In this document: piece by piece, positions 41,722 through 48,672 of the stretch | How the letters are laid out: each line of letters begins with the position of its first letter | Position numbering within the stretch: position 1 is the stretch's first letter | Assembly (NCBI RefSeq): GCF_008642275.1 | Contig: NZ_CP029189.1 | Coordinates: 558,001-622,000, forward strand | Reading direction: 5' to 3' | Length of the DNA stretch: 64,000 nucleotides | From: Streptomyces venezuelae | GTDB lineage: Bacteria > Actinomycetota > Actinomycetes > Streptomycetales > Streptomycetaceae | Program-made: the position numbers and the translations under genes | Notes under the pieces: generated by a model | The model's database searches: none | What the model saw: only the letters and a program-made list of their open reading frames with translations | Told to the model about the DNA's origin: nothing

Positions 41722-42237
41722 CTACCGGGCGAGGGCGCGCAGATGGGCGCGGATGACACGGACGGCGTTCTCGGCGTCGTCGACGGTGACGGTGAACCGC
41801 TTGCCGTCGACGAGGACGAGGGCCACGCCCTCGCCGCGCCGGACGATGATCGCGGTGCCCTTTTCGGGGCGCCAGCGGTGGCCCCAGCCTCCCCACTGCT
41901 GCGGGGTGATGCTGGGCACGAACTCGGCGGAGGTGACCTGCGTGAGCCGGATCCTGCGGCGGGGCACCCCCATGTGGCCGCAGCGCACCTCCAGGGCCTC
42001 GGCGTCGACGGTGACGGCGACGTGTACGAAGGCCAGGGTGCCGTAGAGGATGAGCAGCCCGACGGCGAGGCAGCCGATCACCGACATGAGCAGCGGGATG
42101 ACGCCGGCGGTCCAGGCGTAGTCGACGGCGAGTTCCACCCCGAGCGCCAGACAGGCCGCACCGACAGCGGCGAGCAGCCACTGCACACGGTTGGAGGCGC
42201 GGCCCGCCCAGAGCGGACCCGGAGGGTGACCCGTCAT
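41722..42237 (-). CDS. Membrane protein of unknown function with PH-like domain
   Basis: 171 residues from the ATG complementing 42235-42237. Two helices (about 20-40 and 46-66) are followed by a soluble domain that opens AFVHVAVTVDAEALEVRCGH. It reads like a bacterial PH-type beta domain, with VPRRRIRLTQVTSAEFVPSI and later ALVLVDGKRFTVTVDDAEN. Similar proteins are common in streptomycetes, but I do not know a function. It lies 111 bp downstream of nothing on its own strand and diverges from the TetR gene. Confidence 0.72.
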   Translation of the reverse strand: MTGHPPGPLWAGRASNRVQWLLAAVGAACLALGVELAVDYAWTAGVIPLLMSVIGCLAVGLLILYGTLAFVHVAVTVDAEALEVRCGHMGVPRRRIRLTQVTSAEFVPSITPQQWGGWGHRWRPEKGTAIIVRRGEGVALVLVDGKRFTVTVDDAENAVRVIRAHLRALAR

Positions 42238-42405
42238 GTGTAGCAGCGTACTCACGTTCCGCCCGCGCGCCACCGTCCCTCGCCCACTCGGTCCACGCGG
42301 CCCGGCACGGCGGCGAGCGCGTCATGCGGGGCCGGGGGGCCGCCGGTCACGAAGGCCGTCGTCGTTTCGCTCGTGGCCCGCCCCTGCGCCGAACGATCAC
42401 GAACC

Positions 42406-42453
42406 ACCACGACCGTGGTACTGCATCTGCGGTACCACGGTCGTGGTTAGGGT
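42406..42453. promoter_or_regulatory. Perfect 16-bp inverted repeat operator and -10 of the TetR gene
   Basis: ACCACGACCGTGGTAC (42406-42421) and its exact complement GTACCACGGTCGTGGT (42432-42447) flank a 10-bp spacer. Each arm also contains its own CCACG-CGTGG dyad, so this is effectively two TetR-type sites. TAGGGT (42448-42453) is a good -10 whose start would fall on the GTG at 42460, indicating a leaderless message. A repressor bound at the right site would block RNA polymerase. Confidence 0.8.
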
Positions 42454-42459
42454 GGCACG

Positions 42460-42747
42460 GTGAACCGGGACCGGAGGGACCGGCTGCGGGACGCGGCCAT
42501 CGCCGTACTGGCGCAGGAGGGCGGGCGCGGGCTGACCCGTCGGGCCGCCGACGCGGCCGCGGCCGTACCGACGGGTAGCGCCAAGAACTACTTCCCGACC
42601 CGCGACGCCCTGGTGCGGGGCGCGGCCGAACGGTGCGCGGAGCAGTACCGGGCCCTGGCGGAGAACCCGGCGGGGGCCGGCCTGGACGACCTGGACCGCT
42701 TCGCGCGCGAACTGCTGGCGGCCGTATGCGAGGAGGAGAGCCGATGA
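42460..42747 (+). CDS. Short TetR-family regulator
   Basis: 95 residues from a GTG. Residues 5-50 form a TetR-type DNA-binding domain: RLRDAAIAVLAQEGGRGLTR and then VPTGSAKNYFPTRDALVRGA. The ligand-binding domain is missing; a normal TetR protein has about 190-220 residues. The stop overlaps the next gene's ATG by 4 bp. It may be truncated in evolution yet still dimerise, or it may act with another repressor. It faces a perfect operator. Confidence 0.85.
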   Translation: MNRDRRDRLRDAAIAVLAQEGGRGLTRRAADAAAAVPTGSAKNYFPTRDALVRGAAERCAEQYRALAENPAGAGLDDLDRFARELLAAVCEEESR

Positions 42748-43670
42748 CGACCCGACTGGACCGGGCCGTGGGCGCCGTCGTCGGCTCGGCCGCGGGCGAC
42801 GCGCTGGGCGCGCCCTACGAGTTCGGGGCGGCGGGCGAACTGTCCGCACGCGGCGCGGAGATGGCCGGGGGCGGCGGCTGGGATCCCGGCGAGGCGACGG
42901 ACGACACGCAGATGGCCGTCCTGGTCGCGGAGTCCCTGCTGGAGTGCGGTGGTCTCGAACTCCCCGACATCTTCGGCCGGTTCCAGCGCTGGGCGGCGGG
43001 TCAGCCGAAGGACATCGGGCTGCAGACCGAGGACGTGCTGACCAACGGCGAGCCCTGGGACCTCGCCGCCGCCCTGCACTTCCAGGTCAACGCGCGGGCC
43101 GCGGGCAACGGTTCCCTGATGCGGGCCGCCACCTCCGCGGTCTACTTCGCTCCCGCGGGGCAGGAGGGGACCATGGACGCCGCCCGGCGGATCGCGGCCC
43201 TGACGCACGGCGACCGGGCGGCCTGGGAGGGGACCGCGATCCTGCACGAGCTCGTGCGCGTCGCCCTGGAAGGGGCCGACCCGCTGGCCGCCCTCCCCGC
43301 GACGCTCGCCGAGGTGCATCCGGCCCACCGCGAGCGGTACGGTCGCGTGCTCGCCCCCGACTGGCATCCGGGGCTGGCCACCGAGTTCAACGGGGCGGTG
43401 TGGCCCTGCCTGGGCTCGGCCGTGTGGGCGCTGCGCACCACGAGCGGCTTCGCGCAGGCGGTCCGGGCGGCCGTGGACCTGGGCGGGGACACCGACACGG
43501 TGGCCGCGGTGACGGGGATCCTGGCGGGGGCCCGCTACGGCCAGGGGGCGGTCCCGGAGCGCTGGACGGCGGCCCTGCACGTGCCGCTGCCCGGTTTCGG
43601 GGACCGGGTCCTGGACGCGGGCGACCTGCGCGCGCTGGCTCAGCGGCTCGCGGCGGCCGGCTCCCGCTGA
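42744..43670 (+). CDS. ADP-ribosylglycohydrolase family protein
   Basis: 308 residues. The metal-binding motifs of the DraG/ARH family are present: GSAAGDALGAPYEFG, the acidic GEATDDTQMAVL, the mid-domain NGSLMRAA and C-terminal VDLGGDTDTVAAVTG. Such enzymes remove ADP-ribose from arginine or other groups using two Mg ions. It overlaps the short TetR gene by 4 bp and shares its operator. The target is unknown; a DraG-like role in reversing ADP-ribosylation is the best guess. Confidence 0.93.
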   Translation: MTTRLDRAVGAVVGSAAGDALGAPYEFGAAGELSARGAEMAGGGGWDPGEATDDTQMAVLVAESLLECGGLELPDIFGRFQRWAAGQPKDIGLQTEDVLTNGEPWDLAAALHFQVNARAAGNGSLMRAATSAVYFAPAGQEGTMDAARRIAALTHGDRAAWEGTAILHELVRVALEGADPLAALPATLAEVHPAHRERYGRVLAPDWHPGLATEFNGAVWPCLGSAVWALRTTSGFAQAVRAAVDLGGDTDTVAAVTGILAGARYGQGAVPERWTAALHVPLPGFGDRVLDAGDLRALAQRLAAAGSR

Positions 43671-43731
43671 AGCTCCGGGCGCCGCCCCCGAAGGCCGCGC
43701 GCTGCCGCCGGTCGTGTGTGACAGGACGTTC

Positions 43732-43804
43732 GAGACGCACCGTTCCGTCTCACTGCGCGGCGGACCGTAGACCAGGCCCGGATCACACGCAAGACGATTC
43801 GTCT
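43732..43804. promoter_or_regulatory. Orphan TetR-type dyads between converging genes
   Basis: GAGACG-N8-CGTCTC occupies 43732-43751 and the odd palindrome AGACGATTCGTCT occupies 43792-43804. They share the AGACG/CGTCT half-site. The 180-bp gap separates the ends of two converging genes, so no start codon is nearby for a promoter to serve. The sites may be relics of a lost gene's control region. Confidence 0.4.
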
Positions 43805-43850
43805 CGCCGGGGGCGCGAAGGGGGCGTGCGGCCGGGCCCCGGGGGCTGCG

Positions 43851-44642
43851 TCAGCCGACGGGTGCGCCCTGGCCCGCGAGCAGCCGGCCCTCGGCGTACG
43901 CGAGCGCGGCGGCTGGCAGGGTGCCCTCGCGCCCGCTGCGCAGCACGGTCAGCCCGCCCGTGCGCGGCAGGCCGGGCTCGGGCCGCAGGCCCACGCGGCG
44001 CAGCGCCTGGAACGCGACGGGCTCGGCGGAGCCGTGGTAGACCAGCTCCGCACCCCGGGTCCGCGCGGCGAGGGCGGCCCGGATGGGGCCCTCGACCAGT
44101 TCGTAGTGCGTGCAGCCGAGCACGACGTCGGTGACGTCGGCCGGAGTCAGCGCGGCGGCCGCGGCGATGGCGGCCGCCACGGCGGCGTCGTCGGCCGCCT
44201 CCACCGCGTCGGCGAGTCCGGGGCAGGGCACTTCGGTGACGCGGGCCCCGGTGGCGAAGTCACGGATCAGCCCGCGCTGGTAGGCGCTGCCGGTGGTGGC
44301 GGGGGTGGCCCAGATGGCCAGCCGGCCGCCGGCCGCCGCGGCGGGTTTGATCGCCGGCACGGTACCGATGACCGGGATGGCCGGTTCCAGTTCCGCCCGC
44401 ACGGCGTCGAGGGCGTGCACGGTCGCGGTGTTGCAGGCGACGATCAGCGCGGCCGGCCGGTGCGCGGCGGCGGCCCGGGCGACGGCGAGCGCCCGCCCGG
44501 CGAGGTCGGCGGGGGTCCGGGGACCCCAGGGCATCCCGTCGGGGTCGGAGGAGACGACCAGATCCGCGTCCGGCCGCAGCCGTCGCACGGCGGCGGCCGC
44601 CGCGAGGAGGCCGATTCCGGAGTCCATGAGCGCGATCTTCAC
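43851..44642 (-). CDS. Aspartate/glutamate racemase family protein (MurI-like)
   Basis: 263 residues. Catalytic cysteine pair of cofactor-independent racemases: Cys70 in IVACNTATVHALDA and Cys177 in VVLGCTHYELVEG, with the N-terminal DSGIGLLAA and the SSDPDGMPWGPRT loop. This matches glutamate racemase (MurI), which makes D-glutamate for peptidoglycan. The overall sequence is Ala-rich and differs in places from housekeeping MurI, so it may be a second or specialised racemase. Divergent from hpnB. Confidence 0.8.
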   Translation of the reverse strand: MKIALMDSGIGLLAAAAAVRRLRPDADLVVSSDPDGMPWGPRTPADLAGRALAVARAAAAHRPAALIVACNTATVHALDAVRAELEPAIPVIGTVPAIKPAAAAGGRLAIWATPATTGSAYQRGLIRDFATGARVTEVPCPGLADAVEAADDAAVAAAIAAAAALTPADVTDVVLGCTHYELVEGPIRAALAARTRGAELVYHGSAEPVAFQALRRVGLRPEPGLPRTGGLTVLRSGREGTLPAAALAYAEGRLLAGQGAPVG

Positions 44643-44873
44643 CCGGCCACCTTAGTCGACCCCCGCGCCGACACGGCTCTCCCGCCACCGCGGGCCGGGC
44701 CGGCCGCCCCGGCCCGGAAGACCTCCCCACCAGCCACCGCAGCCCCGGGAACCGCCGCACCCCCGCGGAAGGAACGCCGCGCCCCGCGCCGGGGGAACGC
44801 CGCGCCGGCAGGCCGCCGCACCCGGTGGGCCGGGGTGCGGGACAGGCCCGCCCGGGCCCGGCACACTGCCGCC

Positions 44874-46052
44874 ATGGGCCTCCTCACCGCCGCCTGCGCG
44901 GCCTACGCCTCCCTCGCCGCCTGGCTCTGGCTCACCTTCGCCCAGGGCATGTTCTGGCGGACCGACGTCCGCCTCCCGCCGCGCACGGCCCCCGCCCGCT
45001 GGCCGTCCGTCGCGATCGTCGTCCCGGCCCGGGACGAGGCCGAGGTGCTGCCGCGGAGCCTGCCCTCGCTGATCGCGCAGGACTATCCCGGCGAGGCCGA
45101 GGTGATCCTCGTCGACGACGGCAGCACCGACGGCACGGGCGAGCTCGCGTGCCGGCTCGCGGCCGGGCAACCCGGGCTCCCGCTCACCGTCGCCTCCCCC
45201 GGCGACCCCGCACCCGGGTGGACCGGCAAGCTCTGGGCACTGCGGCACGGCATCGGGATCGCCCGCACCGCGCACGCGACCGAGCCCGACTTCCTCCTCC
45301 TCACCGACGCCGACATCGCGCACGAACCCGACAGTCTGCGCGAATTGGTCGCCGCCGCCACCTCCGCGGACCTCGACCTCGTCTCCCAGATGGCCCGCCT
45401 GCGGGTGGTCGGCCTGTGGGAGCGGCTCGTCGTACCGGCCTTCGTGTACTTCTTCGCCCAGCTCTACCCGTTCCGCCGGATCAACCGCCCCTCCGCCCGG
45501 ACGGCCGCGGCCGCCGGCGGCTGCGTACTGCTGCGCACCACGGCCGCCGTGCGGGCCGGGGTCCCCGACTCCATCCGCCAGGCGGTCATCGACGACGTGT
45601 CCCTCGCCCGCGCGGTACAGCGCTCCGGCGGCCGGATCTGGCTGGGGCTCGCGGAGCGGGTGGACAGCGTGCGCCCGTACCCCGCGCTCGCGGACCTGTG
45701 GCGGATGGTCTCGCGCAGCGCCTACGCACAACTGCGCCACCAGCCCGTCCTGCTGGCCGGGACCGCCGCCGGACTGGCGCTCGTCTACCTCGTGCCGCCG
45801 GCCGCCCTGCTGACGGGCATCGCGGCCGACCGCCCGGACATCGCCTGGGCGGGCGGCCTGGCCTGGCTCCTGATGGCGGGCACCTACCTGCCGATGCTCC
45901 GGTACTACCGCCAGCCCGCCGCGCTCGCGCCGCTGCTTCCGTTCACCGCGCTGCTGTACCTCCTGATGACCGTCGACTCGGCCGTGCAGCACTACCGCGG
46001 CCGCGGGGCGTCCTGGAAGGGCCGGACCTATGCCCGCCCCAGTGACGCCTGA
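44874..46052 (+). CDS. hpnB: Hopene-associated glycosyltransferase HpnB
   Basis: 392 residues. An N-terminal helix is followed by LWLTFAQGMFWRTD, then a GT2 domain: VDDGSTDG (nucleotide-sugar binding), LLTDADIAHE (DxD-type) and IDDVSLARAVQ. Three C-terminal helices end with RGRGASWKGRTYA, as in HpnB. HpnB is found with squalene-hopene cyclase genes and implicated in making bacteriohopane or carotenoid-type glycosides; no hpn neighbours lie in this window. ATG at 44874. Confidence 0.85.
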   Translation: MGLLTAACAAYASLAAWLWLTFAQGMFWRTDVRLPPRTAPARWPSVAIVVPARDEAEVLPRSLPSLIAQDYPGEAEVILVDDGSTDGTGELACRLAAGQPGLPLTVASPGDPAPGWTGKLWALRHGIGIARTAHATEPDFLLLTDADIAHEPDSLRELVAAATSADLDLVSQMARLRVVGLWERLVVPAFVYFFAQLYPFRRINRPSARTAAAAGGCVLLRTTAAVRAGVPDSIRQAVIDDVSLARAVQRSGGRIWLGLAERVDSVRPYPALADLWRMVSRSAYAQLRHQPVLLAGTAAGLALVYLVPPAALLTGIAADRPDIAWAGGLAWLLMAGTYLPMLRYYRQPAALAPLLPFTALLYLLMTVDSAVQHYRGRGASWKGRTYARPSDA

Positions 46053-46061
46053 AACGGCGGA

Positions 46062-46077
46062 CCGCCCCTCGGGGCGG
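46062..46077 (+). terminator. Terminator after hpnB
   Basis: CCGCCCCTCGGGGCGG folds into a 6-bp GC stem closed by a CTCG tetraloop, 10 bp past the hpnB stop. Confidence 0.65.
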
Positions 46078-46211
46078 AGTCTTCCGAGGTCACCGCATTG
46101 TGACGCTGCGTCAGCGCGAAGTCGGTGCAACACCCAACCGGTGGGCACGAGTACGAACAAGATGGGGCGGAAGTGGTGAATCGTGCACGTGAACGTCAAG
46201 TGAAAGGTGTG

Positions 46212-46241
46212 GCCCTGACCTGGGAATATGCAGGTCAGGGC
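46212..46241. promoter_or_regulatory. Perfect 11-bp inverted repeat upstream of DUF6643
   Basis: GCCCTGACCTG (46212-46222) and CAGGTCAGGGC (46231-46241) flank GGAATATG. It lies about 60 bp before the DUF6643 start. It could be a dimeric repressor operator, a structured 5' leader, or part of a small RNA in the 220-bp gap after the hpnB terminator. TTGACG (46246-46251) and TTAACTTAGG (46285-46294) are nearby promoter-like elements; the latter would give a nearly leaderless mRNA. Confidence 0.55.
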
Positions 46242-46298
46242 GGGGTTGACGGCACCTCGCTATGGACCCGGTGAAGTCGTGGGCTTAACTTAGGTCCC

Positions 46299-46808
46299 AT
46301 GACCTCCCCCCGCTCCACTTATGGCGGCGGTTACTACTCCGCGCCCTCCTTCCCGGACACCCCCATCTACGACTCCCTCGTCGCCGAACGCGGCACTCCG
46401 CAGATCGCCCCGATCCGCGTCCCGGCCGCCTATGAGTCCCCGAGTGCCGGATACTCGAGCGGCGGGTACCTGCCGGCTCTCGCGTCGTCGATGCCGGCGC
46501 TGCCGCCGGCCCAGCCCCAGCAACAACAGACCTCGGGATACGGATACCCGTACCAGCAGCAGTCGGCCCCGCAGCCGATGCCGCTGCAGCAGGCGCCGGC
46601 CCCGTACATCCCGCAGCAGCAGCCGATGGCGGCCCGCGGCGGGTACATGCCGCAGCCCCAGCCGCAGCAGCCCCGCCCGGTCGCCATGGCCACCGGGTAC
46701 GAGGCGATGCGCCCGGCCGCGCCGCGTCCGGTCCAGGTGCCCGCACCGGTGCCGGCCGCCTCGTACGAGGACCCGTACGGCCGCCCCTACCAGGGGCGCG
46801 GCTACTGA
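46299..46808 (+). CDS. DUF6643 protein, low-complexity Gln/Pro/Tyr-rich
   Basis: 169 residues. The first 45 residues are well ordered and conserved in the family (MTSPRSTYGGGYYSAPSFPD, IYDSLVAERGTPQIAP). The rest is Pro/Gln/Tyr/Ala-rich, with QQQQ runs and repeated PQPQ, lacking hydrophobic segments. It is predicted to be disordered, prion-like in composition. The family is restricted to streptomycetes and has no known function. A strong inverted repeat and a long leader region precede it. Confidence 0.85.
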   Translation: MTSPRSTYGGGYYSAPSFPDTPIYDSLVAERGTPQIAPIRVPAAYESPSAGYSSGGYLPALASSMPALPPAQPQQQQTSGYGYPYQQQSAPQPMPLQQAPAPYIPQQQPMAARGGYMPQPQPQQPRPVAMATGYEAMRPAAPRPVQVPAPVPAASYEDPYGRPYQGRGY

Positions 46809-46855
46809 CGGGGCTCTGATACGCGGTGCGGCGCGGGGGCTGGCAGGATGCCCTC

Positions 46856-47680
46856 ATGTCGAACTTGCACGTGCAGGCGCTCCACATCCATCCCGTCAAA
46901 TCGGTAGCGGGGACCGCTCCCGACGAGGTGGCCGTGGAGCCCTGGGGTCTTTCCGGGGACCGGCGTTGGGCGCTGATCGATCCCGAGGGCGCGGTCGTCA
47001 CCCAGCGCCGCCAGCCGCGCCTCGCCCTGGCCACCGCCCGTCCGGCGGACGGCGGCCGGATCGCCGTGACGGCGCCGGGCATGGCGGAGCTGTTCGTGGA
47101 GGTGCCCGAGCCGGGTCCGCTGGAACCGGCGATGCTGTTCGGGAAGAAGGTCGAGACCGTGGCCGCGGCGACCACCGCGGCCGACTGGTTCAGCGCGTAC
47201 CTCGGGGAGCCGGTACGGCTGGTGCACATGGATGATCCGGCGGTACGCCGTCCCGTGGATCCGGACTACGCCCTGCCGGGCGAGATGGTGAGCCTCGCCG
47301 ACGGCTATCCGCTGCTGATCACCACACTCGCCTCGCTGGACGCGCTCAACTCGCTCATCGCGCAGGGCGATCACCCTGAGGAAGGCCCCTTGCCGATGAA
47401 CCGTTTCCGCCCCAATGTGGTGGTTTCCGGAGGCGAGGCATGGGCCGAGGACCAATGGCTGCGCATCGCGATCGGCGACGCCCTCTTCCGCGGGGTGCGC
47501 GAGTGCGGCCGGTGTGTCGTCACCACCACCGACCAGGAGACGGCGGAACGGGGCAAGGAGCCGCTGAAGACCCTGGCCAGGCACCGCCGGATCGGCCGGT
47601 CGCTCGCGTTCGGGCGGCAGCTGGTGCCGGTGCGGCTGGGTACGGTGCGCGTCGGTGACGAGGTCCGGGTCCTTCAGTGA
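46856..47680 (+). CDS. MOSC domain protein
   Basis: 274 residues from the ATG at 46856. N-terminal MOSC_N domain (about 1-120) opens VQALHIHPVKSVAGTAPDEV, the typical start. The MOSC domain follows with FRPNVVVSGGEAWAEDQW and the sulfur-carrying cysteine in VRECGRCVVTTTDQ. MOSC proteins move sulfur to molybdenum cofactor or use it (mitochondrial amidoxime-reducing-component type). It connects loosely to the molybdate uptake genes elsewhere in the window. Confidence 0.9.
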   Translation: MSNLHVQALHIHPVKSVAGTAPDEVAVEPWGLSGDRRWALIDPEGAVVTQRRQPRLALATARPADGGRIAVTAPGMAELFVEVPEPGPLEPAMLFGKKVETVAAATTAADWFSAYLGEPVRLVHMDDPAVRRPVDPDYALPGEMVSLADGYPLLITTLASLDALNSLIAQGDHPEEGPLPMNRFRPNVVVSGGEAWAEDQWLRIAIGDALFRGVRECGRCVVTTTDQETAERGKEPLKTLARHRRIGRSLAFGRQLVPVRLGTVRVGDEVRVLQ

Positions 47681-47878
47681 CACCGCCGGCGCCCTCCCGG
47701 GGCAGGTGGGACACGAGGGGCGGGCGGGTGGTCGCGGACCGGCGACCGGCCGTCCGGATTGACACCTTCGAGGGGCTCGGCGCCCGGGCTGGAACCAACT
47801 GGCACGACCAGGCCGTTGGATCAGTCAGGACAGAGGCGCAGACAGGCGGAGACTGGCACAAGTTGGGGGAGCCGGACC

Positions 47879-48526
47879 GTGCGGACAGCAATGGGTGTGT
47901 GGCGGTGGCGGCGCAATCCGCTGCGCCGGCCGACCGATCTTTTCGAGGCGTGGGTGGCTTTCGCCGCGCTGGTGTGCGTCCTGGTGGTGGCTCCGGCCGT
48001 CGGCTGGGTCGCGGGACTGCGGGTGGACGGTACCCTTCAGCAGGCCGCGCACGAGCAGCGGCAGGAGCGTCATCTCGTCCCGGCGGTGGTCCTGCGGCCC
48101 GCGCCGGAGTCGGCCACGGTCTCCGCGGCGGACGCGGATGCGGATGCCGCGGCGAGCGCCGCCGCCGACACGTCGGCGCAGCGGACGGCCCCGCACCGTA
48201 CGCAGATCGTGGCCTCGTGGACCGCGCCGGACGGCAGCAGCCACCAGGGCACGGTGCCGGCCGCGGAGGAACCGCCGCGGCCCGGCGACCGGTTCCGGAT
48301 CTGGACCGATGCGCGCGGCCGGCTGGTGGGGCAGCCGCTCGACCCGGCGGCGGCGGCGTTCCACGCGGGGATGGCGGGGCTGGCCGCCGCGATCTGCGTG
48401 GCCACACTGGTGGAGACGGTCCGGCGGCTGGTCGTACGACGGCTCATGCATCGGCGGTACATACGTCTGGACCGGGCCTGGGCGGCGGCCGGACCGGACT
48501 GGGGCCGAGCGGGCGCGGGCAGCTGA
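47879..48526 (+). CDS. Rv1733c-family membrane protein
   Basis: 215 residues from a GTG at 47879; GGGGGA lies 8 bases upstream, and an ATG at 47891 is an alternative. Two transmembrane helices, at about 25-45 (AWVAFAALVCVLVVAPAVGW) and 150-175 (AFHAGMAGLAAAICVATLVE), flank an outer domain containing SWTAPDGSSHQGTV. The start RRNPLRRPTDLFEAW is typical of the Rv1733c family of actinobacteria (Rv1733c is a latency antigen in M. tuberculosis). Function unknown. The beta-helix-AAA gene follows. Confidence 0.82.
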   Translation: MRTAMGVWRWRRNPLRRPTDLFEAWVAFAALVCVLVVAPAVGWVAGLRVDGTLQQAAHEQRQERHLVPAVVLRPAPESATVSAADADADAAASAAADTSAQRTAPHRTQIVASWTAPDGSSHQGTVPAAEEPPRPGDRFRIWTDARGRLVGQPLDPAAAAFHAGMAGLAAAICVATLVETVRRLVVRRLMHRRYIRLDRAWAAAGPDWGRAGAGS

Positions 48527-48672
48527 CCTGGCAGCTCATCTGCTCCCCGCGCGCTACGGTGGGGCGGCCGGATGGGTCGCTCCAGTGACTTCGGTGGCTG
48601 CGGTGACTCCGGGCTTCAGTGGCATCGGTCGTATCGGCAGCGCGAGTACGAGGGTGGGGGCACGACAGCACC

